Of a DNA stretch of 64,000 bases, positions 36,723 to 47,595 are shown one piece after another. The position numbers were made by a program, and so were the translations under genes. The stretch is taken from contig CM049308.1 of assembly GCA_026874595.1 (NCBI GenBank), positions 23,898,367 to 23,962,366 of the forward strand, given 5' to 3'. Source of the DNA: Sipunculus nudus. Taxonomy: Eukaryota > Annelida > Sipuncula > Golfingiida > Sipunculidae. Position 1 is the first letter of the stretch; each line of letters starts with the position of its first letter. The notes below the pieces were generated by a model. It ran no database searches. It saw only the letters and a list, made by a program, of their open reading frames with translations, and had not been told where the DNA came from.

Positions 36723-38789
36723 ACAATAGACCTTTTCCACGAGCATGGGCACTGCGTGCGTTTGCACTGTCGTGTAAAGGGTTCGGGTCAGCTGAACCCC
36801 AGGCATCATTTGACCGGAAGTGTACAGGGGAGACGAGGATATCTTGTTCATTGGATTTCTTGTCCTTAGTGTTCAGGTGACCAATAAATTGTAAACAGAA
36901 TGCAAGTATACCCGAGTGACACAGCATTGTACACTTTTGTTAATAATATTGGTTTATTAAAATTGGTAAGCTAACGTTTGAATATACCCAGGCAGCACAA
37001 AACATTCTACAAACATATGCGACACGTTGCACAGATGTCTTAACAGACCATTTAAAAATCAAAAACATTTATAAAATTTCATAGTTAAAAAAGTAAGACT
37101 ATTTAAAATGTGACCAATTCGTTTAAACTTTTAATGTATTTTTGAAAAATATAAACCTATATAAGAATAGTTTCTTTAGTTTTTAATAGTATTTACAGCT
37201 CTGTCAAAATGATGTATATATGAAAGAAATATTTTGATTGGCAGGCCTTATTTTCACTCCCGGGATGCTTATTTCCACTCAGCTGGTACAGAATGAGAAT
37301 TTAGGCAGTTAATTGACCAAAACTGGTCATTCTTTCCAGTGATAAAGGTAGTTAATTTTATGCTTTTCTTTACCAAATCCTATACTTCAAGTGCTTCTAT
37401 TGAAGCAATCAGGACAAACAGTAACACATTTTAGAATTAAGGTCTTTGAAAAGTAAAGTTTTTCAGTTTTTATATTCAGATGAATTTCATTTTAATGGAT
37501 TAAATATCAAAATTTTAAAACATGAATGATTTGCAGAGTAATCCCTGACAATTATATTACATTTGTATTTGCGAAAAAAAATTTCGAAGACATATATAGA
37601 TTTATATTTTTCTGCATTTGCAGATACATTTTGTTGGTCTAGTTGCTTAATCATCTTGAAAATTTATATGTGGATCATGAAAACTAACCTGAAGTGGCAC
37701 ATGAAGGGTGACATTACTTGTTAACTTGCTGAGAGTCTTTATCAGTAGTCTGTTGGCACCTCATTAGTGAGCTCTGGTTTTGTGTCGATACGCTCAACCA
37801 GCTCTTGGCTCAGGTAAAGCCCAGACAGTTAAACTGGACTGGCACCCTAGTAGGTTGTTTCAGTAATTTTGCCATACCCCTGATCTCATCTTGAACATTT
37901 TCAATGATGTTACTGTGTTGTGATAGTTGGCGAAAATTCTAACAAACGCTGATCTGTTTCATCTAACATGGGGATTGGCAACTCCTAGGGGGAGTGGAAA
38001 TAAGCACTTCCATTTTGACTACATTCTAAGAATATCATGCATTTTTTTCATAAGAAACTTTTAAATGTAACACTTAAATGCAATTAAAAAAATACATATT
38101 ATCCGGCAAATTATAACAGGATAAGGGAACACTGATAGAAAAGAGTTCAAGGCATTGTTATGAACATGTTTTTTTAACATTTTAAGACCGTTTTCTGTAC
38201 GAACTGTTTTGTGCTAACTAGGTATATATGGGACATTCATATTTCATTAATACACAGTTCATGAATGTCTTCTCTACTTTTGAGCAGCCTAGTTAACTTC
38301 ATTTTTTTAATCGCATTGATTTTTAGAGGTAAACACAGCTTTTCATGAACAAGTTGTTTCGTTCAGGTTTTCACTATTGCCAAGGACGCTACCGATTTTA
38401 GTCAGCAACCTGCGTCTGTGTTGATACATGTCAGTTTCGCCGGTAGTCTGTTTATATGTGTACCGTTTTCACTTCATATTAATATGTATAACCTAAGACG
38501 AGCTTTTTCATATTTATTTTAAACAGCCCTTATTGGTCGACCCAGCATCAAAGGCTCTTATATAAGTTCAATATAAGATAAAATAAGGTCTCCTCCTTGT
38601 TTTATCTTATATTACAACATACTTTTGTCGTTTTATGGTGGGCTTAGGTTAATAATTGGTGATAAGGGTTAAGTCAATTTAATTCAACAGGGCCCTTTCG
38701 CATTTGACTCTCGTTCAGGTGTACAACCTCGTACCATAGATGTTATATCGCCGACAGGTGTCGCGAGTGAAACGGAAAAGGTCTATTGT
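36723..38789. mobile_element. Possible DNA transposon with 16-bp inverted ends (copy 2)
   Basis: ACAATAGACCTTTTCC at the left and GGAAAAGGTCTATTGT at the right bound 2,067 bp. The same ends bound the inverted counterpart in copy 3 (45195-46447). No clear target-site duplication is visible and there is no transposase-like frame. Copy 1 lacks the segment but is rearranged there, so it cannot act as an empty site. The AGTGGAAATAAGC motif occurs several times inside. The call is tentative. Confidence 0.45.
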
Positions 38790-39125
38790 TTTTTCTTATA
38801 GTGAATTTGAAAAACTCTACTTGTGTGGATTGAATACTTTAATGCGCAAACAACAAATAAATATTTTATCACTAGTTAGTCTAAATGTGTCGAATAAAAT
38901 GTTGGAAATACAACATTCGAGATGTTGTTTTGCGCAAGAACTTTTGTGGAGGTAACGAGACGCAGTTTTTATATCCTTGTATAAGCCTACAGAGTTACGG
39001 AAGTTGCACTAAATTATAAAACTACCTCCACCAAAATATTACCATAGTCATGTCAGTAAAAGCACCCTCTTTTATTTGATATATAACAAAATGGGAATCT
39101 TACACAGAACATAGAAAACAAAGAA

Positions 39126-39220
39126 AATAAGGTCAGCGACCAGACGTTACCTATCAACGTAAGGTTAAGAAGTGATGGAAACTTATGTTTGATAGGTAAG
39201 GTCTGATTTCTCACCTTATT
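39126..39220. repeat. Short MITE with 32-bp inverted ends, copy 2
   Basis: AATAAGGTCAGCGACCAGAC at the left pairs with a right end finishing TCTCACCTTATT. Both arms hold TTACCTATCAA or its complement. About 95 bp; no coding content. Confidence 0.65.
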
Positions 39221-40275
39221 ATCTAACTGAAGCAAGAACGTGAGAAGGGGGTCACAATGATAGCTAAATATGGTCGTAACACTCCGCATTGTACTTTAAA
39301 TACGCGAAGGTGTGTTCAACTAATAAATCATGTATATAAAGACACCTGCTTTCTTCTCCGTTGTAAATGTGAATGTGCTATATATCTAAGTTCCAACAAA
39401 CTTATGTCACAGAACCTGTCCTTCTTCCGTTCAGCCCATAGTTCAAAGTCAGAACATCTAAAATTTACAAACAACAAAACATTAAGATTCCTTACAAGCA
39501 ACGACCTGGATAACTGGACAATTGATATTTTTTTCAGAGGCAGGTATTAATTTTCGCGACGTTCCTATTTTGTACATGTTTCACTGATAAAAATGTTTAA
39601 AGAAAATTATTAAATTTATACTCACAATATTGTATTTCCTGTTCTTCGGCTCTCTGTGTAATACACAAGATTAAAAGACCAATTGACGATAACAATTACC
39701 TCTGAATAATGTCACGGAACCTAATAACAACAGATCACGTTATCGTGATCAGCAAAAATTTTGTTACGGAAATAAATAAAATCAGATTCTGTAACACTAG
39801 GCAGCGTAAAATTTGTAGGGGAATGAACAAAGAAGTCGGTGGTTTTTTGTTAACAAATAATAATAATTTATTCTTTGAACAATACACTAAATCAAATACA
39901 CAGTATAACAATAAAAATGTACAGTACCAGAGTGTCAGGATCCTGGAGAGAGTCCGTATTAAAACTGTTTAAAATCAGTTGAATATCTGACACCACTACG
40001 ATTATCGGAAAAGGCCCCAAAACTGATGAGAAATTAACACTTTTAGTGCTGGCTCAAAACACAGCCTCTAATTTACATATGTCCCCTTACGTTTTAGCAA
40101 CAGGGGATAATCAATTGAATTATCCCCATGCTACTGAGAGAAATATATGTATATATATACATAATTTATTACAGCAACGTTTAGATTTAAAAACAATAAG
40201 ATATAAAAAATAAGATATAAACAGATATAATAATATTTTATGGTAAACTGGAGGAATTGAATAAATGTTTAATTT

Positions 40276-40335
<60 letters not shown>

Positions 40336-40338
<3 letters not shown>

Positions 40339-40485
40339 TGGAACTGACCAAAGTGGTCGTTATTTGAGGTGGTCGTAATTGTGAAACACTAAATTACATG
40401 GATCGAATATTTGGGACCAAGAAAGGTGGTCGTAATTGTGCGGGTGGTCGCAATTGCGGGGTGGTCGTAAGGCGGGGTTCCACTG
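40336..40485. mobile_element. Pogo-like MITE, 150 bp
   Basis: The element starts CAGTGGAAC and ends GTTCCACTG, with TA on both sides (40334-40335, 40486-40487). The interior has several GTGGTCGTAATTG repeats, typical of short non-autonomous relatives of elements with CAGT ends. It sits in a (TA)n run of copy 2; the inverted position in copy 3 (about 42455-42500) has only (TA)n. Confidence 0.75.
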
Positions 40486-40689
40486 TATATATACTAGCTG
40501 ATATATCCGGTAAACCGGGGGTTTTACGTCTTTTTTTTTTTGGGGGGGGGGCAGTGTAGGGATGAGGTAAGGAATGTTATGAGTGTAATGAAAAGATATT
40601 TCATATACGTTATACGAAGAGAAGTATTGTGAACTGGTTGATATCAATTGATATCAGATCAAATCGGATGCAGATGTACAGATGTTGGT

Positions 40690-42201
40690 TGATAGTAATT
40701 TCTGAATAGCAATATTGAAAATATCTGGTTGTAGTGGTGTAAGCTGAAAAAAAATATATATATAGCATAGTAAGTGGGAAGGAAATCCATCGTTGTGGGT
40801 TTTTTAGGGATTTACGTTAACACGCGGGCGTTATTACAGGCATTCCTATCTTTGCCGAAAACAGTTAGGCTGTTACCGTTGATAGCGTACATGTAATTTA
40901 GAAACCACTCAGAAATCACTCCAAATGATGTGTACATTAAAATGATTTATTTTCATATCGGTGAGGTAACTGAGGAAACTAGTGGCGGATCCGAATGTCC
41001 CCTGCAAGCAGAGAACATTTTAAACATGGTAAGTAATGAGGGCATTTTGAAGCATCTTTCACAAAAATATGAGGAAATTCTGTTGTCTAAAATTGCTTTG
41101 CATAACGTATTGAAATTGTACGTGTGGCGGGGTAAAATATTTATATTTCTTCAAAATTTGGGTATTAATTGGAAGTGAAAACATTGAATAGTTTATAACA
41201 TGCTGATTTCTATACGGTGAAAATGCCCGCCTATGTTTAAACTCGCAAAATACCATACTTTAAATACAATCCTCTTGGTAGTTTAATTGATAAGTTCAAG
41301 TCGCATATTAAATTTGCGTGCAATTAATCGCTTCTGTGGTCTAAGCACCAAGAGCCGTGAAATTATCATAGCCCTAGCCAAGCTCTGTAGGCTAACGGGA
41401 AGGCCTGGTCTCATTCACAGGCGGAATGGGGGGGGGGGGGGGGGGATTACTCGGTGTTATGACCCAAAAGAGTGTAATAACGGAAGGATTCCGTATCTAA
41501 ATCACAGGGCTGATCATTAGTTTTCTCAACTTATGAAACAGAATGTTATCAATTGTGGGTAAGTTCACAATTTAATTGCTAGTAAATAAAATAGTATATA
41601 AAAATGAAAATTTATTAATAATAATTGCGAATAGAAATGGATAAAATGAGAGATGTCACAGCTCAACGGGGCCCCACTCGGGAACCGTGGTTTCAGGGCA
41701 ACATGTCTGAAAACGGGAGCGGGGGGGGGGGGGGTCTAGGTCCATAAAAAACGGTTGAAAAGGTGCCCCCCCCCGCCGGATCCGCTTCCACTATTGTTGC
41801 ATGCCACCATAAGAAGTAAGTGCGAAGGGATCGTGAAACACCTGTTGTTCACATTTATTGACCCTGCAGTGTGTCAGACACCCGGGTTTATTCACATGCA
41901 CATTAGAACTGAATCCCGTAATGCTGAAGGTTGATTGAATCGTGAATGACTATAAGGCCGCATACCGTGCTTTGCCGCCGAATGGAATTCGGCTGTTTTC
42001 GTAGGTATACTCTCCACTCATGTTGGAAAAACGCGAAAAGTCACTCAAAATGATGTGTACATTAAGAATTATTTATTCTCATATCGACCATGCCACTGCG
42101 GGGACAATAACCTCTAAAATGAGGTATGGCACAGTGTCATATACGCAACGCGGTTTTAGAGAACATTGAGCATAAAGGTCGAGCGAATTCCTTTCTATGA
42201 G

Positions 42202-42271
<70 letters not shown>

Positions 42272-42290
42272 CAATAAATGTGTGAAGTCA
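40690..42290. other. Loop of the large palindrome
   Basis: About 1.6 kb separate the arms. The second half (41420-42220) matches copy 1 at 27840-28620 in direct orientation. Part of the first half (about 40880-40960) is a weak direct repeat of 42020-42090, sharing AAATGATGTGTACATTAA. It contains G-tracts at 41428-41445 and 41721-41734 and a (TA)n run at 42206-42270. No gene is seen. Confidence 0.6.
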
Positions 42291-42453
42291 TCAGTACAGT
42301 TTAATGGATGATTAACACACCAACCAGTTCACAATACTTCTCTTCGTATAACATATATCAAATATCTTTTCATTACACGCATAACATTCCCTACTTCATC
42401 CCTTCACTCCCCCCCCCGACGTAAAAACCCCGGTTTACCGGATATATCAGCAA

Positions 42454-42505
<52 letters not shown>

Positions 42506-42626
42506 AAACAATAATTCGATTCCTCCAGTTTACTATAAAATATTATTATTTATTGTTAATATCTGTTTTTTTATCTTATTGTTTTTAAATCAAAACTTTG
42601 CTGTTATACATTATATATATATTATA

Positions 42627-42686
<60 letters not shown>

Positions 42687-43846
42687 AAAGCATGGGGATA
42701 ATTCAATTGATTATCCCCTGTTGCTAAAACGTAAGGGGACATATGTAAATCAGAGGCTGTGTTTTGAGCCAGCACTTATAGTGTTACTTTCTCATCAGTT
42801 TTGGGACCTTTTCCGATAATCATAGTGGTGTCAAATGTTCAACTGATTTTATATAGATTTAATACGGACTCTCTCAAGATTGCCTTTGGATTATTACTAT
42901 TTACATGGATTATTTATATTAAATGCCTCTTGTTGAGCTGTGACAGTTCTGGTTTCCAAAATTCAAAGCCTAGGATCCTGACACTCTGGTACTGTACATT
43001 TGCATTGTTATACTGTGTAATTGTATTGATTTAGTGTATTGTAATGTTAGGATTATTCAAAGAATAAATTATAATTATTTGTTAAAAAAAAAAACGACTT
43101 CTTTGTTCATTCCCCGAGACATTTCACGCTGCCTAGTGTTACAGAATATGATTTTTTTTTAATCTCCGTAACACAATTTGTGCTGATCGTGATAACGTGA
43201 TCTTTTGTTGTTAGGTTCCGTGACATTATTCAGAGGTTATTGTTATCTTCAATTGGTCTTTTAATCTCACTTAAAATCTACAATGGCATAACCGCTCTTG
43301 AAGCCAAGTAAATCATGTGTTTATTATTGGTTCACTTGACTAAAGTCTACATCAGGAAACCGATCTGTTTTCTATGTTGTATACGTGTGTGCGCTTTCTT
43401 GTGTGTAACTCAGAGAGCCGAAGAACAGGAAAAACAATATTGTAAGTATAAATTTAATAATTTTCTTTAAACATTTTTATCAGTTAAACATGTACAAAAT
43501 AGGAACGTGGTGAAAATTATTACCTGCCTCTGAAAAAATTATCAATTGTCCAGTTGTCAAGGTCGTTGCTTTTAAGGAATCTGAATGTTTTGTTGTTTGT
43601 AAATTTTAGATGTTCTGACTTTGAACTATGGGCTGAAGGGAAGAAGGACAGGTTTTGTAACATATGTTTGCTGGAACTTAGCTATATAGCAGATTCATGT
43701 TTACAACGGAGAAGAAAGCAGGTGTCTTTATATACATGATTTATTAGTTGAACACACCTTCGCGTGTTTAAAGTACAATGCGGAGTGTTACGACCATATT
43801 CAGCTATCATTGTGACCCCCTTCACACGTTCTTGCTTCAGTTAGAT

Positions 43847-43942
43847 AATAAGGTCAGAGATCAGACCTTACCTATCAAACATAAGTTTCCATCCCTTTTT
43901 AACCTTACGTCGATAGGTAACGTCTGGTCGCTGACCTTATTT
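43847..43942. repeat. Short MITE with 32-bp inverted ends, copy 3
   Basis: This is the inverted counterpart of 39126-39220 with the same structure. Its presence in all three unit copies shows that it predates the duplications. Confidence 0.65.
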
Positions 43943-44236
43943 TCTTTGGTTTCTATGTTCTGTGTAAGATTCCCATTTTGTTCTATGACAAATAAAAGAG
44001 AGTCGGTTCTTTTACTGACATGACTATGGTAATATTTTGGTTGAGATAGTTTTATAATTTAGTACAACTTCCGTAACTCTGTAGGCTTATACAAGGATAT
44101 AAAAACTGCGTCTCGTTACCTCCACAAAAGTTCTTGCGCAAAACAACATCTCGAATGTTGTTTTTCCAACATTTTATTCGACACATTTAGATTTACTAGT
44201 GATAAAAAATTTATTTGTTGTTTGCGCATGAAAGTA

Positions 44237-45172
44237 CAGTAGAACGCCTGTATTACGGTCACCATCGGGACTGGAAGAAAGTGGCCTTAATACAGGAGTG
44301 GCCGTTATACAGGACTTGTCCAGGATAGGGGTGTTAAAATGTAACACAAAACCAAGTTACGTTCAACAAATAAACGTTTATACACAGTATTAGAATAACT
44401 ACTGCTATCTATAAAAAAATAAATATTTCTGCTAGATGTCGACTGCTTTTCCCGTCACTCTTCCTGATCAGATCTACCTTTTCTTGGAGAGCAAGTTCAT
44501 ATTTTTTTTTGGTGATTGGGACAGAGTATGCGTAACATTTTATACATGTTACAATATTTATTTTGCATTCATAATTATTCATGAATGAGTAAATTTGCGA
44601 TGTTTGCCGCACTGTTTTCGTTCACAAGGATATAAAGAAAGTTTAAAGATGCACAGTTAGCCTAACGTTTTTTTCTGATGACCCGCTGGTTGTCATTCGT
44701 TAATTAAATGACAAACACTATGATTAAGATCCGGCTCGCACGACTGATTCCAAAACATACACGCAGGTTGGAACATATGGCTTACTATTGGGCACACTAC
44801 TGAGGCTGAGTGGGGTAGTACGACGCTGGTTAGTTTCAAACAACTCAGTCACGGTCGAGTGGTTACCTTTATCCGGGCACTCATTTACAGACGGGAATAT
44901 GTGAGAGCGGACACTTGTGTAATGATATTAACGTCAGAAGTGGCCGCTCGATTTGAGCCCATGTCACGGAGTCACTGCCCCTGACCGTAACTGAGGCGTT
45001 TCCCGGCCTGCGGGACCGAGAGACCTGGCCGTAATACGGAATAGAGGAGTGACCGTAATAGACAACAAGATGATTGTGAAATATAACGGTCGAAAATTTG
45101 GGACCGGAAAATCTGACCGTTATAGACGTATTGACCGTTATTGAGGCGTGGCCGTTAGCAGGCGTTCTACTG
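44237..45172. mobile_element. Pogo/Tc1-like non-autonomous DNA transposon with TA duplication
   Basis: The ends are inverted repeats starting CAGTAGAACGCC, and each end is flanked by TA (44235-44236 and 45173-45174). Subterminal segments with GGCCGTTATAC or GACCGTTATAGAC motifs also recur inverted. The corresponding position in copy 2 (38835-38836) is an uninterrupted single TA in matching flanks, and copy 1 (about 27129) is also empty. This defines the insertion exactly and dates it after the duplication. The 936-bp interior has no transposase-like frame. CAGT termini with a TA target fit the pogo branch of the Tc1/mariner superfamily. Confidence 0.85.
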
Positions 45173-45194
45173 TATTCAATCCACACAAGAAAAA

Positions 45195-46447
45195 ACAATA
45201 GACCTTTTCCGTTTCACTCGCGACACCTGTCGGCGATATAACATCTATGGTTCGAGGTTGTACACGTGAACGGGAGTCAAAGGCGATAGCAGTTGTGTTA
45301 TTTGGCCCTGTTGAATAAAATTGACTTAACCCCAGTATCACCAGTTATTGACCTAAGCCCACCATGAAACGACAAAAGTATGTTGCATAAGGATAAAACA
45401 AGGAGGAGGCCTTATTTTTTCTTATATTGAACTTACATTAGAGCCTTCGATGCTGGGTCGACCAGGGGCTGTTTAAAATAAATATGAAAAAGCTCGTCTT
45501 AGGTTATACATATTAATATGAAGTGAAAACGGTGCACATAACAAAATGTATCTGCAAATGCAGAAAAATATAAATCTATATGTCTTTGAATTTTTTTTTC
45601 GCAAATACAAATGTAATATATGTAAGGGAATACTCTGCAAATCATTCATGTTTTAAATTTTGATGTTAAATCCATTAAAATGAAATTCATCTCAATATAA
45701 AAACAGAAAAACTTTACTTTTCAAAGAACTTAATTCTAAAATGTGTTACTGTTTGTCCTTATTGCTTCAATAGAAGCACTTGAAGTATAGGATTTGGTAA
45801 AGAAAAGCATAAAATAAACTACCTTTATCACTGGAAAGAATGACCAGTTTTGGTCAATTAACTGCCTAAATTCTCAAGACTGTACCAGCTTTAATCATTA
45901 GGGGAGTGGAAATAAGCATCCCGGGAGTGGAAATAAGGCCTGCCAATCAAAATATTTCTTTCATATATACATCATTTCGACAGAGCTGTAAATATTATTA
46001 AAAACTAAAGATACTATTCTTATATAGGTTTATATTTTTCAAAAATACATTAAAAGTTTAAACGAATTGGTCACATTTTAAAAAGTCTTATTTTTTTAAC
46101 TATGTAATTTTATAAATGTTTTTTTTTTAAATGGTCTGTTAAGACACCTGTGCAACTTATCGCAAATGTTTATAGAATGTTTTGTGCTGCCTGGGTATAT
46201 TCAAACGTCAGCTTACCAATTTAAATAAACCAATATTATTAACAAAAGTGTACAATGCTGTGTCACTCGGGTATACTTGCATTCTGTTTACACCTGAACA
46301 CTAAGGACACGAAATCGAATGAACAAGATATCCTCGTCTCCCCTGTACACTTCTGGTCAAATGATGCCTGGGGGTCAGCTGACCCGAACCCTTTACACGG
46401 CAGTGCAAACGCACGCAGTGCCCATTCTCGTGGAAAAGGTCTATTGT
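45195..46447. mobile_element. Possible DNA transposon with 16-bp inverted ends (copy 3, shorter)
   Basis: This is the inverted counterpart of 36723-38789 with the same ends, but it lacks an internal segment of about 820 bp that is present at about 37637-38460 in copy 2. The join lies near 45540. The remaining parts align closely. Confidence 0.45.
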
Positions 46448-47025
46448 CGGTCGGTGTAACCACAGGCGCTTGAATTGTTATTAGCGTAGATTTCGGCTAA
46501 ATTTATTACTTTTCTGGGTAATTTCTTTAATATAAATATAACTTATCTGGCATTTTTCTAGCTTTTTTTCTCATTTATTTGGACCATCTCATTATTATTT
46601 ACTTAATATTTGAATATTATATATTATTATATATATATATCTTTATTTTTTATATATTATAGATATTTAAATGCTATTAGACTATATCATTTTTCTGTGT
46701 TTCTGGTGGAAAAATAGCTTGAATCGGGCGCGATCAACGACGAAAAACAAACACAGCGTTCACGCCACCCAGTGGTAGTACAGCCCTACTACACAAATCA
46801 AGGTTTTTACAAGCTTCTCTTAGTCTTTCACGTTTCTTTTTTTTATAACTGGCGCGTGTGCGAGACCAAGATCTCTCCTCTAGTCACAAGTTCCTGTAAT
46901 GGTAAACACCTGGACTGTATTTACTCACACACAAAACTATGACAACGTATAAAACCGGTGAACAGAAAATATTAAGCCCGAACATTTTTCTGCCACAGAT
47001 TGGTGTGGAGAACATACATTATTAG

Positions 47026-47069
<44 letters not shown>

Positions 47070-47131
47070 CTTCTACATATATTAATTGTCCTGTTGTGCA
47101 TGTAGTCTGTGAATCAGATCCGTAAGATTCA

Positions 47132-47258
47132 TTATGTTGTACGTATGAGATAACATGTCGTACGTACGAAATATTATGTCGTGCGTACGAGATAGTATCT
47201 CGTACGTACGATATGGTATGTTGTACGTACGAGATAGTATGTCGTACGTACGAGATAT
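47132..47258. repeat. CGTACG minisatellite, copy 3
   Basis: Six or so units, the longest array in the window. It lies about 270-400 bp upstream of the TATA box of the intact peptide gene. Confidence 0.8.
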
Positions 47259-47526
47259 ATAATGTATTTTCCTAGTAAAAGGTGGCATCTTTAGGCTTCC
47301 GGACATATTTAATTGCCAGCATAATATAAAATATTATAATCATAATAATTGAACGTGACACCCATGTTTAGATTAAGCTTGGTGTTTATCTTAAACTGAG
47401 CGGCGTAAAGAAATCGTGAAGGTAACCTGCTTTATGGCACACCCCTGTAGACTATTTTAAGTCAGGTCTTATCTTTACCATACGTTCATTTCTCAACCGT
47501 TATGGACACTCCTGTTAACTACCCTG

Positions 47527-47560
47527 TATATAGTCAGCAAAGGTTAGACTCTCCATCAGT
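47527..47560 (+). promoter_or_regulatory. TATA box and probable initiator of the copy-3 peptide gene
   Basis: TATATAG at 47527-47533 lies about 25-30 bp before a TCAGT initiator-like motif (around 47556-47560), which is about 40 bp upstream of the ATG at 47596. The same arrangement is conserved upstream of the copy-1 gene. The spacing fits a TATA-dependent RNA polymerase II promoter; the exact start site is inferred. Confidence 0.55.
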
Positions 47561-47595
47561 CAGCTTTACCGAAGTCTGAGGACACAACGCACACA

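Larger units (their letters stand above)
32310..41400 (+). repeat. Segmental duplication, copy 2 (left arm of the large palindrome)
   Basis: It is direct relative to copy 1 and inverted relative to copy 3. Arm-to-arm matches include 32690-35350 with 50440-53050, 35380-35900 with 49875-50370, 35950-36475 with 46700-47260, 36480-39720 with 43240-46690, 40000-40140 with 42690-42830 and 40490-40690 with 42290-42460. Positions given are read by eye. The peptide gene is destroyed in this copy. Confidence 0.85.

Noticed and set aside
36697-36927. Similar 72-76-codon frames in both arms (also 46255-46473)
   Set aside because: They are conserved only because the arms are duplicates. The differences are mostly amino-acid changing plus a 12-base gap, and the frame overlaps the end of a possible transposon.
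39257-39550. 97-codon frame and its mirrored partner at 43554-43739
   Set aside because: The two arms favour frames on different strands with no shared protein. They overlap a short MITE-containing segment and are likely chance.
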